39,335 nucleotides of DNA from Bacteroidaceae bacterium (lineage in GTDB: Bacteria > Bacteroidota > Bacteroidia > Bacteroidales > Bacteroidaceae). A program made the position numbers and the translations under genes. This document shows, one piece after another, positions 16,325 to 26,200 of this stretch (its first letter is position 1; the number at the start of each line of letters is the position of its first letter). The stretch spans positions 1 through 39,335 of the forward strand of contig JAFUFW010000051.1 of NCBI GenBank assembly GCA_017469685.1, given 5' to 3'. Under the pieces are notes generated by a model. It made no database searches and was not told where the DNA came from. It saw nothing but the letters and a program-made list of their open reading frames with translations.

Positions 16325-16968
16325 GCATGTTGATAAAGGTCTGTGGTATGCGTGAGCCCGAGAATATTCGCGCCGTAGAAGCTTTGGGAGTGGATTGCCT
16401 CGGTTTCATCTTCTATCCAAGTTCTCCGCGTTATGTGGCGGAGCCGCCAACTTATCTGCCCACGAAAGCGCAACGTGTAGGCGTATTCGTTGACGCTGAT
16501 CTCAATACCATCCTCGACCACGTCGGCGACTACGGTCTCACGGCCATCCAACTTCACGGTCACGAGACGCCCGCGGAGGTCGATGCCCTGAGGAGTGCGC
16601 TCTCGCTCCTCTGCCGGCAGACCGACAAGCCCCGGCCGCTTATTATTAAAGCTCTGTCAGTAGCAAGTGCCTCAGACCTGCTTGCCACCTCAGACTTCGT
16701 TCCGTTTGTCGACGCCTTCCTTTTCGACACTCGCACACCCTTGCCAGGCGGCAGCGGGCAGCAGTTCGACTGGAGCCTGCTCAGCGTCTATACAGCCCCG
16801 CGCCCCTTCATCCTAAGCGGAGGTATCGGTCCCGACGACGTGGATCGCTTAGGAGCTTTCAGCCATCCTAAACTATTGGGCATTGATCTCAACTCACGCT
16901 TTGAGACAGCTCCCGCACTTAAAGATGTCGATGCTCTTCGGCGTTTCATCACGCAACTCCGCGACTGA
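16321..16968 (+). CDS. trpF: Phosphoribosylanthranilate isomerase
   Basis: 215 residues, separate TIM-barrel enzyme performing the Amadori rearrangement of PRA to CdRP. The catalytic cysteine is C8 in IKVCGM, and the catalytic aspartate is D136 in FLFDTRTPLPGGSG. ILSGGIGPDDV forms the phosphate site. The order in the operon (C before F) is the reverse of reaction order but normal for this group. There is a four-base overlap with trpC. Confidence 0.96.
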   Translation: MSMLIKVCGMREPENIRAVEALGVDCLGFIFYPSSPRYVAEPPTYLPTKAQRVGVFVDADLNTILDHVGDYGLTAIQLHGHETPAEVDALRSALSLLCRQTDKPRPLIIKALSVASASDLLATSDFVPFVDAFLFDTRTPLPGGSGQQFDWSLLSVYTAPRPFILSGGIGPDDVDRLGAFSHPKLLGIDLNSRFETAPALKDVDALRRFITQLRD

Positions 16969-17025
16969 CATTCAACTTTCATCTTAAACTTTAAATTACG
17001 GCCGCAGTCCGTGCTTTATTCACTC

Positions 17026-17802
17026 ATGAATCCAATAGACCGCATCTTTGCAGAGCGTGCCAACCGCAAGCTCCTTAGCCTATACTTCTGTGCAGGTGCA
17101 CCCACCCTCGACTCCACAGCCGATGTTATCCTCACCCTTCAGCGGCGAGGCATTGATTTCGTTGAAGTAGGCATCCCCTTTAGCGACCCTCTGGCCGACG
17201 GCCCTGTCATCCAGACCGCAGCCACCAAGGCTCTGCGCAATGGTATGACTCTCACCACACTCTTTCGTCAGCTCGAAGCTATCAAACCTTCACTGCTCAT
17301 CCCCCTCATTCTAATGGGTTATCTAAACCCTATCCTGCATTTTGGCATAGAAGCCTTCTGCAAAGCTTGTGTCAAGGCCGGTGTCGCTGGTATGATAATC
17401 CCAGACCTTCCTTTCGACGATTATCTCACAGAGGTAAAGCCAGTAGCCGACCGCTATGGTCTGCGCGTCATTATGCTCATCACTCCTGAGACCAGCGATG
17501 AGCGCATTCGGCTCATCGACACCCACACGCAGGGCTTTATCTATATGGTTAGCTCGGCCGCTATCACCGGTGCCCAAAGCTCATTCGACGAGCAGAAGCA
17601 AGCCTACTTCCGCCGCATACAAGCCATGCACCTGCACAACCCCCTCATGATAGGTTTCGGTATCAGCAACCAGCAGACGCTCGAGGCCGCACAGTCTGCG
17701 GCCGACGGTGCTATCATAGGTTCGCGCTTTGTCCAGCTCCTCGACCAGACATGCAATGCCGACATGGCTCTCGACCTGCTCTTCGAGGCCCTAAAATCAT
17801 AG
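17026..17802 (+). CDS. trpA: Tryptophan synthase alpha chain
   Basis: 258 residues from the ATG at 17026; an in-frame GTG at 17011 would add five residues (VLYSL) that are not part of the family. It cleaves indole-3-glycerol phosphate to indole, which passes to TrpB. Catalytic residues are E47 and D58 in FVEVGIPFSDPLADGP, with IIPDLPFDDY and VSSAAITGAQ as further family motifs, and GFGIS/IIGSRFV forming the phosphate site. It is the last gene of the operon; no strong intrinsic terminator is seen in the 106 bases before the convergent regulator gene. Confidence 0.95.
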   Translation: MNPIDRIFAERANRKLLSLYFCAGAPTLDSTADVILTLQRRGIDFVEVGIPFSDPLADGPVIQTAATKALRNGMTLTTLFRQLEAIKPSLLIPLILMGYLNPILHFGIEAFCKACVKAGVAGMIIPDLPFDDYLTEVKPVADRYGLRVIMLITPETSDERIRLIDTHTQGFIYMVSSAAITGAQSSFDEQKQAYFRRIQAMHLHNPLMIGFGISNQQTLEAAQSAADGAIIGSRFVQLLDQTCNADMALDLLFEALKS

Positions 17803-17908
17803 AGCTGCATTCACAATAGTATTCTCAACTTATGATTTGCCAACTTTGCTGACTTGGTTGTTAGGGATTAATAGTCTCGACCCCTTCAAGGCAGCCGGCA
17901 GCCAAGTA

Positions 17909-18373
17909 TTATATGTTGATGCCGTAGGCTTGCTTCACCTCGCTCATGACAAAAGTGCTCTCGATGGAAGCAAGGGTATCAATATCGCCAAGTTTGGTGA
18001 GGATGAAGTCGTGGTATTGCTGCATATCGCGCGCGCGTACCTTTAATAAATAGTCGTAGGCGCCTGAGGTGTTGTAGCATTCAGTTACCTCCGGCAATCG
18101 TAGTATGCGGCGCGTGAAGCTGTCTGCTATCTCATGGTTGATTTGCTTGAGCTTCACTTTGCAGAATACGAGCAGGTTCTGCCCTAACTTTTCGGGATCG
18201 AGCACGGCGACGTAGCGGCGAATGTAGCCTTGACGCTCAAGGCGTTTTTGGCGCTCGAACACAGGGGTAGGGGTGAGGTGAACGGCTTCGGCGAGCTCTT
18301 TTGTTGTGAGTTTAGCGTTTTTTTGTAGCGTTTTCAGTATCTGAATGTCTACTTCGTCTAATGTTTCTGCCAT
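17909..18373 (-). CDS. Lrp/AsnC-family transcriptional regulator
   Basis: 154 residues. N-terminal winged helix-turn-helix (LDEVDIQILKTLQKNAKL, then TTKELAEAVHLTPTPVFERQ, residues about 5-60) and C-terminal RAM/AsnC ligand-binding domain (VLDPEKLGQNLLVFCKVKL ... CYNTSGAYDYLLKVRARDM). The ATG at 18373 gives the canonical MAETLDEVD start; a longer frame to 18433 would run past the predicted promoter and was rejected. It is divergent from metY with a dyad between the two promoters, so local control of the methionine/cysteine genes and of itself is likely. The ligand is not identifiable from sequence. Confidence 0.9.
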   Translation of the reverse strand: MAETLDEVDIQILKTLQKNAKLTTKELAEAVHLTPTPVFERQKRLERQGYIRRYVAVLDPEKLGQNLLVFCKVKLKQINHEIADSFTRRILRLPEVTECYNTSGAYDYLLKVRARDMQQYHDFILTKLGDIDTLASIESTFVMSEVKQAYGINI

Positions 18374-18443
18374 GTTTTGGAATAAAATTCTATTGGAGGG
18401 TGTCTTTAAAAAGAAGATTGGAATGTTTGGCAAGTTTTCACTG

Positions 18444-18474
18444 CAAAGTTAGGGATATCTTCTGAATTTTGAAA
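18444..18474 (-). promoter_or_regulatory. Promoter of the Lrp-type regulator gene
   Basis: On the minus strand the sequence reads TTTC, 19 bases, then TAACTTTG (box at 18444-18451; upstream element at 18471-18474). It ends 71 bases before the ATG at 18373. The spacing is that of Bacteroidota promoters; the -33 element is TTTC, not TTTG. Confidence 0.6.
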
Positions 18475-18490
18475 ATTATTTGGAAGATAT
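18455..18490. promoter_or_regulatory. Dyad-symmetric operator candidate between divergent promoters
   Basis: ATATCTTC (18455-18462) and GAAGATAT (18483-18490) are exact inverted copies flanking a perfect 13-base palindrome AATTTTGAAAATT (18465-18477). The whole block covers both -33 elements. AT-rich dyads of this kind are typical of Lrp/AsnC binding, and the regulator is encoded next door, so auto-regulation plus metY control is a good inference. Confidence 0.55.
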
Positions 18491-18511
18491 TTCTTTTATG
18501 TCGTACCTTTG
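18479..18511 (+). promoter_or_regulatory. Promoter of metY
   Basis: TTTG at 18479-18482, 21 bases, then TACCTTTG at 18504-18511: a full match to the Bacteroidota consensus (TTTG, N19-21, TAnnTTTG). The predicted start of transcription is about 30 bases before the ATG. No riboswitch fold was recognised in that short leader. Confidence 0.75.
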
Positions 18512-18547
18512 CAGCGGATTTAAACGTTAAACATAAAAAATACAACT

Positions 18548-19840
18548 ATGGCAACAGAAAAGAAACTTCGATTTGAGACTCTTCAACTTCATGTAGGACA
18601 AGAGCAGGCAGACCCGGCAACCGACGCACGCGCGGTACCTATTTATCAGACTACGAGCTACGTGTTCCACAACGCCCAACACGCAGCCGACCGCTTTGGT
18701 TTGCGCGATGCTGGTAATATTTATGGTCGTTTGACAAACAGCACGCAGGGTGTCTTCGAGGACCGCGTGGCAGCTCTTGAGGGTGGCGTAGCAGGTCTGG
18801 CCGTGGCCAGCGGGGCTGCAGCTGTGACCTACGCTCTTCAGAACATCGTCCAGGCCGGCGACCACATCGTGGCAGCTGATAACCTCTACGGCGGTTCGTT
18901 CAACCTGATAACCCACACCCTCGCTACTCAGGGCATCACGAATACCATTGTGCATGTCAACGATCTCGAGGCACTTGAAGCAGCAATACAGCCAAACACA
19001 AAAGCCGTATATGCCGAGACTTTCGGCAATCCTAATTCCGACGTTACTGACATCGAAGGCGTAGCAGCCGTAGCCCACCGCCACGGCATACCTCTCATCA
19101 TCGATAACACTTTCGGCACGCCCTATCTCATCCGCCCGTTAGAGCATGGCGCAGACATCGTGGTGCACTCCGCTACGAAGTTCCTTGGGGGGCATGGCAC
19201 ATCACTTGGTGGCGTGATTGTTGATGGTGGCAAGTTCGACTGGAAGGCCGATCCCGACAAGTTCCCGACGCTGGCTCAGCCCGACCCTTCGTACCATGGT
19301 ATCGTCTTTGCCGACGCTGTAGGTGCTGCAGCCTATGTCACCCGCATCCGTGCGGTGATCCTTCGCGACACCGGTGCCACTCTTTCGCCTTTCAATGCTT
19401 TCATTCTGTTGCAGGGTGTTGAGACTCTGAGCCTGCGCGTGGAGCGCCACGTGGAGAATGCACTGAAAGTCGTTGACTTCTTGAAAAACCATCCTAAGGT
19501 GGCCAAGGTGAACCATCCGGCTTTGGCCGACCATCCCGACCATGCTCTCTACAATCGCTACTTCCCCAATGGCGGCGGCAGCATCTTCACTTTCGAGATC
19601 AAGGGCGGACAGGAAGAGGCTTGGAAGTTCATTGATGCGTTGCAGATATTCTCGCTTCTCGCTAATGTGGCCGACGTGAAGAGCCTCGTAATTCATCCTT
19701 ACACCACTACCCACTCGCAGATGTCTCCCGAGGAGCTGGCTGAGCAGCACATCACTCCCGCCACCGTGCGCCTGAGCATTGGTACCGAGCACATCGACGA
19801 CATTATCGACGACCTCAGTCAAGCTTTGGAGAAAATATAA
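18548..19840 (+). CDS. metY: O-acetylhomoserine sulfhydrylase (aminocarboxypropyltransferase)
   Basis: 430 residues, the length of the OAH-sulfhydrylase branch of the Cys/Met metabolism PLP enzymes (gamma-synthases and lyases are nearer 380-400). PLP lysine K211 in SATKFLGGHGTS; PLP-ring aspartate D186 in IIDNTFGTPY; IYGRLTNSTQ (58-67) is the active-site YxR-type segment. It makes homocysteine directly from O-acetylhomoserine and sulfide, bypassing cystathionine. It is followed by cysK 66 bases on, so both sulfide-assimilating enzymes sit together. O-succinylhomoserine use cannot be excluded from sequence. Confidence 0.9.
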   Translation: MATEKKLRFETLQLHVGQEQADPATDARAVPIYQTTSYVFHNAQHAADRFGLRDAGNIYGRLTNSTQGVFEDRVAALEGGVAGLAVASGAAAVTYALQNIVQAGDHIVAADNLYGGSFNLITHTLATQGITNTIVHVNDLEALEAAIQPNTKAVYAETFGNPNSDVTDIEGVAAVAHRHGIPLIIDNTFGTPYLIRPLEHGADIVVHSATKFLGGHGTSLGGVIVDGGKFDWKADPDKFPTLAQPDPSYHGIVFADAVGAAAYVTRIRAVILRDTGATLSPFNAFILLQGVETLSLRVERHVENALKVVDFLKNHPKVAKVNHPALADHPDHALYNRYFPNGGGSIFTFEIKGGQEEAWKFIDALQIFSLLANVADVKSLVIHPYTTTHSQMSPEELAEQHITPATVRLSIGTEHIDDIIDDLSQALEKI

Positions 19841-19868
19841 AGATTAGGTTTTCTTTAGGATAAATTCA

Positions 19869-19876
19869 CACTTTTG
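19869..19876 (+). promoter_or_regulatory. Possible internal promoter for cysK (CACTTTTG)
   Basis: CACTTTTGC, one base from TAnnTTTG, lies 30 bases before the cysK ATG at 19907. The -33 element is not clear. Its presence argues against the upstream TTG at 19874 as a start and suggests cysK can be transcribed separately from metY. Confidence 0.4.
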
Positions 19877-19906
19877 CAGCAGCAAAACACAAACACAAAA
19901 CACATT

Positions 19907-20854
19907 ATGGCACAGATAGCTAAACAATTGACCGATCTCATCGGGCGGACACCATTGCTTGAACTGGGTAAGTATTCTCAGGCACAAGGTATTGCCACTC
20001 CTATCGTGGCCAAAATAGAGTATTATAACCCAGGCGGTAGCGTCAAGGACCGCATAGCATTGGCTATGATTGAGGACGCCGAGAAGCGAGGCGTCTTGAA
20101 GCCAGGTGCCACAATCATTGAGCCTACGAGTGGCAACACCGGCGTGGGACTGGCTTTGGTGGCTGCTGTCAAAGGCTATCATCTCGTTCTCACCATGCCC
20201 GAGACGATGAGCGTGGAGCGTCGCAACCTCGTGAAAGCCTATGGCGCTGAGGTACGCCTCACTCCTGGTAAGGACGGTATGCCTGGAGCCATCCGTGCTG
20301 CAGAGGCTTTGCGCGACACCACTCCCGGCAGTATCATCCTGCAGCAGTTTGAGAACGCAGCCAACCCGGCGCGCCACTATGCCACCACGGGACCTGAGGT
20401 CTGGCTTGACACCGACGGACAGGTAGACATCTTCGTGGCCGGCGTAGGCACCGGAGGAACCATCTCGGGCGTAGGCCGTTATTTGAAGGAGCAGAAGCCA
20501 CAGGTGAAAGTAGTTGCTGTGGAACCCAAGTCGAGCCCAGTATTGAACGGCGGCCCGAGCGGTCCGCATAAGATTCAAGGCATAGGCGCAGGCTTCGTTC
20601 CCGCCACTTACGATGCAGCCTCTGTCGACGAGGTGTTCGACGTAGAGAACGACGATGCTTTCCGCACGAGCCGCATCGTTGCTCAACAGGAAGGCCTGCT
20701 TGTTGGCATCTCGGCTGGCGCAGCCCTCTTTGCCGCCACGCAGCTCGCTCTCAGACCCGAAAACCAAGGCAAGCGCATTGTAGTGCTGCTGCCCGATACT
20801 GGCGAGCGCTATCTCAGCACGGCGCTCTACGACTTCGAGAACTATCCGCTCTGA
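19907..20854 (+). CDS. cysK: Cysteine synthase (O-acetylserine sulfhydrylase)
   Basis: 315 residues from the ATG at 19907 ([20 protein letters not shown]). PLP lysine K47 in [11 protein letters not shown]; the serine/asparagine loop is [27 protein letters not shown] (phosphate loop) and [11 protein letters not shown] are also present. It combines O-acetylserine with sulfide to give cysteine. Length and motifs match CysK, not cystathionine beta-synthase, which has extra domains. It is followed by a strong intrinsic terminator. It may be expressed with metY as well as from its own weak promoter. Confidence 0.95.
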   Translation: MAQIAKQLTDLIGRTPLLELGKYSQAQGIATPIVAKIEYYNPGGSVKDRIALAMIEDAEKRGVLKPGATIIEPTSGNTGVGLALVAAVKGYHLVLTMPETMSVERRNLVKAYGAEVRLTPGKDGMPGAIRAAEALRDTTPGSIILQQFENAANPARHYATTGPEVWLDTDGQVDIFVAGVGTGGTISGVGRYLKEQKPQVKVVAVEPKSSPVLNGGPSGPHKIQGIGAGFVPATYDAASVDEVFDVENDDAFRTSRIVAQQEGLLVGISAGAALFAATQLALRPENQGKRIVVLLPDTGERYLSTALYDFENYPL

Positions 20855-20896
20855 GCCAGCCTCGTCTGCATACTCCAAGTCTTAGGTAAATACGAT

Positions 20897-20933
20897 AAAT
20901 GCCCGCATCATTTTAGGAATGTGCGGGCATTTT
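20897..20933 (+). terminator. Intrinsic terminator after cysK
   Basis: AAATGCCCGCA (20897-20907) pairs perfectly with TGCGGGCATTT (20922-20932), with a 14-base loop and T-rich tail. It lies 42 bases after the cysK stop. Confidence 0.85.
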
Positions 20934-20999
20934 CATTTTAAAAAGGCTTTGTGGTGAAAATATTTTTGAAAAAATAGTGCGGGTTAGCGTATCTTTTAG

Positions 21000-21007
21000 T
21001 AATTTTG
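21000..21007 (+). promoter_or_regulatory. Promoter -7 box (TAATTTTG) for the GH27 gene
   Basis: TAATTTTG lies 48 bases before the ATG at 21056. No good -33 box is visible. The upstream TTG start (21005) falls inside this box and is rejected for that reason. Confidence 0.5.
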
Positions 21008-21055
21008 ACCCAATATTTGATGAACAACAACATTCAAACTAACTTACAACGACAC

Positions 21056-23272
21056 ATGAAACGATTATTCGCATTGACGTTTGCAGCCATTCTTTCGGCT
21101 GGCGCGTGGGCTCAGGACTTGAGCGTAAAGACAGCCCTATTCCAGAAGGGCGACAACATGAGTTGGGCAAAACCCGAGACGAACGATGTCGGTTGGGGCA
21201 AAATCGACATGACCCGCAACTGGGATGAGCAGGACATCGTCATTAACAACGGCTACGCTTGGTACCGCGTTCACATTACAATCCCCAGCAGCCTGCTTAA
21301 AGGTTCAGAGCAAGAGAAGTTCGTAGTGTTCGACCTGCCCAAGGCCGACGATGCCGACGAATGTTATCTCAATGGCCGCTTGATTGGCAAAACGGGCGGC
21401 ATGCCCGGCGATCAGGGCGGCTATAAGTCAGCATGGAGCGCAGTGCGCAGCTATCCCGTCGACACGAAGACGGGCGGCATACGCTGGGACGACGATAATG
21501 TCGTTGCCATTCGCGTGTACAACGGCGGCGAGCCTGGTGGACTCTTCGACCGCCCGCTCTCGGTTCGTGTGCCAAGCCTGCTGGATGGCCTGTCGATAGG
21601 CTTTACCGACATCAACGATGGGCGCGCACACTGCGACCTTCGCCTCAGCAATGCCTACCCGCAACCCCAGAACGGCCGCCTTGACGTGACCGTCGTCGAC
21701 CGCGAGAGCGGCGCCGTGCTCTCGAAACTCTCAAAGAAGCTCAGCGTCAAGAAGGACAAACCCGTCAGCATCACCGTGCCTTACGATAAAAAGAAGCTGT
21801 GCATGCTTACAGCCACTTACACCGACTCAAAGACCGGACGCACCATAAGCCGTCGTATGCCGATGAAGTATATCCTTACACCCGTGGCACCAGCCACGCC
21901 GCGTTTCAACGGAGCTCCGTTCTTCGGTGTGCGCCCAGGGTCGCCCGTAGTCTATCGCTTCCCCGTATCGGGCGAGAGACCCATGAAGTTTTCGTGCGCC
22001 AATCTTCCCGAGGGACTCGCTCTGACAGAAGCCGACGGCGTGCTGAGCGGCAGCATCGACCACGAGTGTGACCTCACGTTCACCGTCGTGGCCGAGAATG
22101 CAAAAGGGCGCGCTGAGCAAGAGTTCACGCTCCGCGTAGGCCCTCGGATGATAGCCCTGACGCCCCCGATGGGCTGGAATTCATGGAACTGCTGGGCGCT
22201 GAGCGTCTCTCAGGAGAAAGTGATGTCGTCAGCTCAAGCTTTGATTGACAAAGGCCTTGCCGACTTCGGCTACTGCTACATGAATATTGACGACGGTTGG
22301 GAAGCTCCGGCTCGCAACCCCGACGGCACCATTGCTGTCAACGAGAAGTTCCCCTCGATGAAAGCCCTTGGCGATTGGCTTCATGAGCGCGGCCTGAAGT
22401 TCGGCATCTACAGCTCGCCTGGCGACTACACTTGCGGCGGCTATATTGGATCAATCGACCATGAGCAGCAGGACGCAGAGTCCTACAACTCGTGGGGCAT
22501 CGACTACTTGAAATACGATTGGTGCGGCTACGGCCGCGAGCACGCCAAGGAGAAGGACAAGGGCGTGGCCTCCTACGTGCGTCCATACCTGTTAATGCAG
22601 AAATACCTTCGTGAGCAGCCTCGCGACATCTTCTACAGCCTATGCCAGTATGGGATGGCTAATGTATGGGAATGGGGCACGTTCGTAGACGCCAACAGCT
22701 GGCGCACGACGGGCGACATCACCGACACTTGGAGCTCAATGTTCGACATAGGGTTCAAAAGGCAAGCAGGTCTGGCCCCCTATGCAGGCCCCGGCCATTG
22801 GAACGATCCCGATATGCTCATCGTGGGCAAGGTGGGCTGGAGCAGCAACCTGCGCGACTCACGCCTTACGCCTGACGAGCAGTACTCCCACATCACCCTG
22901 TGGACACTCCTTGCTTCGAATATGCTCATAGGCTGCGACATAGCACAGATGGACGACTTTACGCTCAACCTTCTCTGCAACAACGAAGTCAATGCTGTCA
23001 ATCAGGACATCCTCGGCAAGCAGGCCGACCGCAATTATAAGAAGGATGGCATTGAGATATGGTCGCGACCGCTGGCCGACGGAGGCACTGCCATAGGCAT
23101 TTTCAACGTGGGTACAGAGGACAAACGCGTGGATCTGAAGCAACTGATGCCAGGACTTGTTGACGCAGGCACAGTCCGCGACCTGTGGCGCCAGAAGAAC
23201 CTCTCGGCCGACGAACTGTCCTTCATGCTTCCCACGCACGGATGTAAATATATTAAGGTGAAAAAGGACTAA
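21056..23272 (+). CDS. Secreted alpha-galactosidase-like enzyme, glycoside hydrolase family 27
   Basis: 738 residues. Signal peptide (MKRLFALTFAAILSAGAWAQ); N-terminal beta-sandwich at about 25-190 of the GH2 sugar-binding type (WYRVHITIPSSLL, FVVFDLPKADDADECYLNG); Ig-like/He-PIG segment at about 290-365 (LPEGLALTEADGVLSGSI); GH27 barrel from about 366 (PPMGWNSWNCW at 370); C-terminal beta-sandwich from about 660. The nucleophile is D488 in YLKYDWCGYG and the acid/base is D554 in RTTGDI. Activity on alpha-linked galactose or a related sugar is expected; GH27 also contains N-acetylgalactosaminidases, and the substrate cannot be fixed here. It is 15 bases from the DUF3472 gene, so one transcript. 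It is exported, so it acts in the periplasm or on the surface. Confidence 0.92.
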   Translation: MKRLFALTFAAILSAGAWAQDLSVKTALFQKGDNMSWAKPETNDVGWGKIDMTRNWDEQDIVINNGYAWYRVHITIPSSLLKGSEQEKFVVFDLPKADDADECYLNGRLIGKTGGMPGDQGGYKSAWSAVRSYPVDTKTGGIRWDDDNVVAIRVYNGGEPGGLFDRPLSVRVPSLLDGLSIGFTDINDGRAHCDLRLSNAYPQPQNGRLDVTVVDRESGAVLSKLSKKLSVKKDKPVSITVPYDKKKLCMLTATYTDSKTGRTISRRMPMKYILTPVAPATPRFNGAPFFGVRPGSPVVYRFPVSGERPMKFSCANLPEGLALTEADGVLSGSIDHECDLTFTVVAENAKGRAEQEFTLRVGPRMIALTPPMGWNSWNCWALSVSQEKVMSSAQALIDKGLADFGYCYMNIDDGWEAPARNPDGTIAVNEKFPSMKALGDWLHERGLKFGIYSSPGDYTCGGYIGSIDHEQQDAESYNSWGIDYLKYDWCGYGREHAKEKDKGVASYVRPYLLMQKYLREQPRDIFYSLCQYGMANVWEWGTFVDANSWRTTGDITDTWSSMFDIGFKRQAGLAPYAGPGHWNDPDMLIVGKVGWSSNLRDSRLTPDEQYSHITLWTLLASNMLIGCDIAQMDDFTLNLLCNNEVNAVNQDILGKQADRNYKKDGIEIWSRPLADGGTAIGIFNVGTEDKRVDLKQLMPGLVDAGTVRDLWRQKNLSADELSFMLPTHGCKYIKVKKD

Positions 23273-23287
23273 AGGAGTATAGTACCT

Positions 23288-26200
23288 ATGCGTAACCCTT
23301 TGATTTTCCTCATTGCAGCCCTTGCCAACCTGCTCCTGCCTCTTCGGGCTCAGACGACCTGGCAAGAGAAGACCGACACCATCTGGCCGGCACGCCATTA
23401 TCGTGAACTCGATGGCGTGGCCATTGGCGACCAGATGACTAAGGCTTGGATTGATTGGAAACATGCCGAGGGCACCGTGCTCGTCTACGGAATACATTTC
23501 CCTACGGGTCACGTGCGTGCCGACGCTGTCTTCAAGGCCAAATCAGGTAAGAAGGTGACATTCGGCGTGCGTATAGTTCACCCAATTACTGGCACCGTTG
23601 TGCTTGAGACTTCCGCCACAAGCTCCAAAACCTCTACAGCCGAGCAGACGATGGAAATCATGCCCGACACTGAGATTCCCTATGACGGATGGTACCGCTT
23701 CGAGCTTACATGCCCCGGCGGCGCAAGCACCCTCGACCGCCTCGAAGTGATGAAGTTCCAGCGTACGTCGCCGCTCACCATCACCGATTCCGAGATCTTC
23801 ATGGCCCCCAGTGTCCACCTATGGTGGGGGTCGAAGGGCACGGGCGCTCCCAGTGGACAGGCCTTCAACTGGACCTACCTCGAAGCTCTCTACCCCAGCG
23901 GCTACCGCAATCCTGCCACCTACCAGATGGTAATAGGCTCCGACGGTATGTATTCAGGTATTCAGATGCCTACTCACACCGATGGCTCCTATGGCCACTC
24001 AGTGCTCTTCTCTGTCTGGGACAACGGCGATGTGGAGAAAGACCGGAATCTGCCCGACTATATGCGTGCAGCAGCCCTCGACCTTGGCCCTGATGCCTAT
24101 GCCACCCGCTTCGGCGGCGAGGGCACCGGCTCAAGCATCCGCTACAACCGCGACGACCTCTGGGAGTTCGACCGTTGGATTCAGTTTCTTTACAACGAAC
24201 GTCCGGAGACAAACCTCGTCACCGTCACCGACAGCAAGGGCAATACGACAACCACCGAGTATCAAAGCACGTTGGAGAGCGTATGGTTCAAGATGGAAGG
24301 CGATGCCGAGTGGCGCTATATGGGCACGCTGCGCCGTGCAGGCGACAATCGTCAGACCTCGGGCATCTATTCCTTCCTCGAGAACTTCGGTAATATGGGC
24401 GGCAACCTGATGCGGCGCTGCTACTATCGCAACGGAGCCATGCGCTCTGCGGCCACTGGTGAGTGGTACCCCCTGAACTATGCCGGCTTCGGGCATACGC
24501 AGGACAACGGCAACCGCTATTCACGCTTCGACTACGGCCATGGCGTCACTAAGCTCTACGACAATGCCTTCTATCTTGAGACGGGCGGCTATATGGGTCG
24601 GCGCGACAGCGCTAACACATGCACGGCTCCCGCGCAGGGCCAGATGCAGTGGGTCGATACCATCGACATCAGCCGCCTTACCAAACGTGTAGACAAGGCT
24701 GTGACAAACAATCGTTCCAAGACAGTCCGTTCGCTCGTCGAGGCAACACGCACCGTATCCGATCCCGCCACGTGGCGGCTGATTGGCTACTCTGACGAGG
24801 AGACAGTGGGCGAGGGCGACTTTGGGCGCGCCAGCCAGATATTCGATGGCAACACCGCCACCTACTACCATAATAAATGGAAGAACGGCACCGTAAACTT
24901 CCCGCATACCTTCGACTTCGACGCCGGCCAAGAGACCACCGTCAGTTCCATCGAGCTCTATCAGAGTCGTGACAGCGGCTACCGAGCTAAGCGCCTGGTG
25001 ATATATACCTCGGAAAACGGCACGACGTGGAAGGCCGGCACTACGAACATCGACATTGAGGACACCGATTACCCGACCATCTATCTGCCCGAGCCACTCA
25101 CCTCGCGCTACTTCCGCGTCCGTTTCTCGCAGGGCTACGGCACAAACCTTGTCATCAACGAGATTTATTTCAAGCATGAATACCGCCTTGATGACATGCT
25201 TGCATTGGCCGGGCGACTTTTCTCAGAGTGCGACCAGTTCGGAGGCTATGCCCCAGCCGACCTCGACTCCCTGCGCAACGTTTATGCCGACGCCACCTGC
25301 ACCGACGTCGACGCCCTGCGCCATGCTATCGACGAAGTCAGCGCCACGGCGCAGCCATTAACCTTCGGCGTCGTAGCCAAAGCTGAACATTTCACGCCGT
25401 TAGGCGTCTATCAGCTTCATCACGTTTCAGGCCTTGGCGACCTGGTGGCCATGCCTGAAGGACAGCTGAGCATTCTGGCTTCAGAAGCCTCCAATGCCCT
25501 TGAAGCCTACCAAGGCAAATGCCCTGTGACTGATCCGCTGTGTAATTGGATGATTCTGCATTCCGAGAAGTACGACGACTACTATCTCTACAACATCGGA
25601 GCCAAGAAATATCTGAGCTTGGGCTCCACAGCGTCTGAAATAACCTTGACAGCAGAGCCTGAGCCGGTTAATGTCGTCTCGTCAAGCAGTGGCTTCGCCT
25701 TTGCCAAGGCTGGCAAATACCTGGCCTTGGCGCCGGCGAAAGAGTTGCCGTTCACCCTCGTCACATCTGCATCATCAGCAACGCTTTTCCAACTGCGTAC
25801 CAACCACTATCTGCGACCTGATGAAGTCCTGATCAGTGAACTGACGCGCGACGCAGAGCGTGAGGCCCATGAGGACAATAATCCTGAGTATCTCTTCCAG
25901 CAAGGGCTCCAGGCCTATGCCAAGGCTTTCAGCGGAGAGGCGCAGACAGGCACACGACTCGTGCGCACCTCAAGCAGCCTCACCTCAAACTGCAATACAA
26001 CCCAGCAGGAAGCGCACAGCCTGGCAAAACTCGTCGACCGCAACACCTCGACCTACTACGAGACCTGGTACAGCGGCATCAGCTGGCCAGCCGAGCGCCC
26101 CTACCTGCAGGCCCGCCTGGCACAGCCGCTGCAAGCCTTCGTCTTTACCTTCACGCCCTCGCAGAACTCGCAGTACGGGCAGACCGACATACCTCAGGAC

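Noticed and set aside
18512-18547. S-adenosylmethionine riboswitch in front of metY
   Set aside because: The leader between the promoter and the ATG is about 30 bases, too short for any known SAM aptamer.
19844-20878. 344-residue minus-strand frame
   Set aside because: Antisense shadow of cysK; the translation has no family features.
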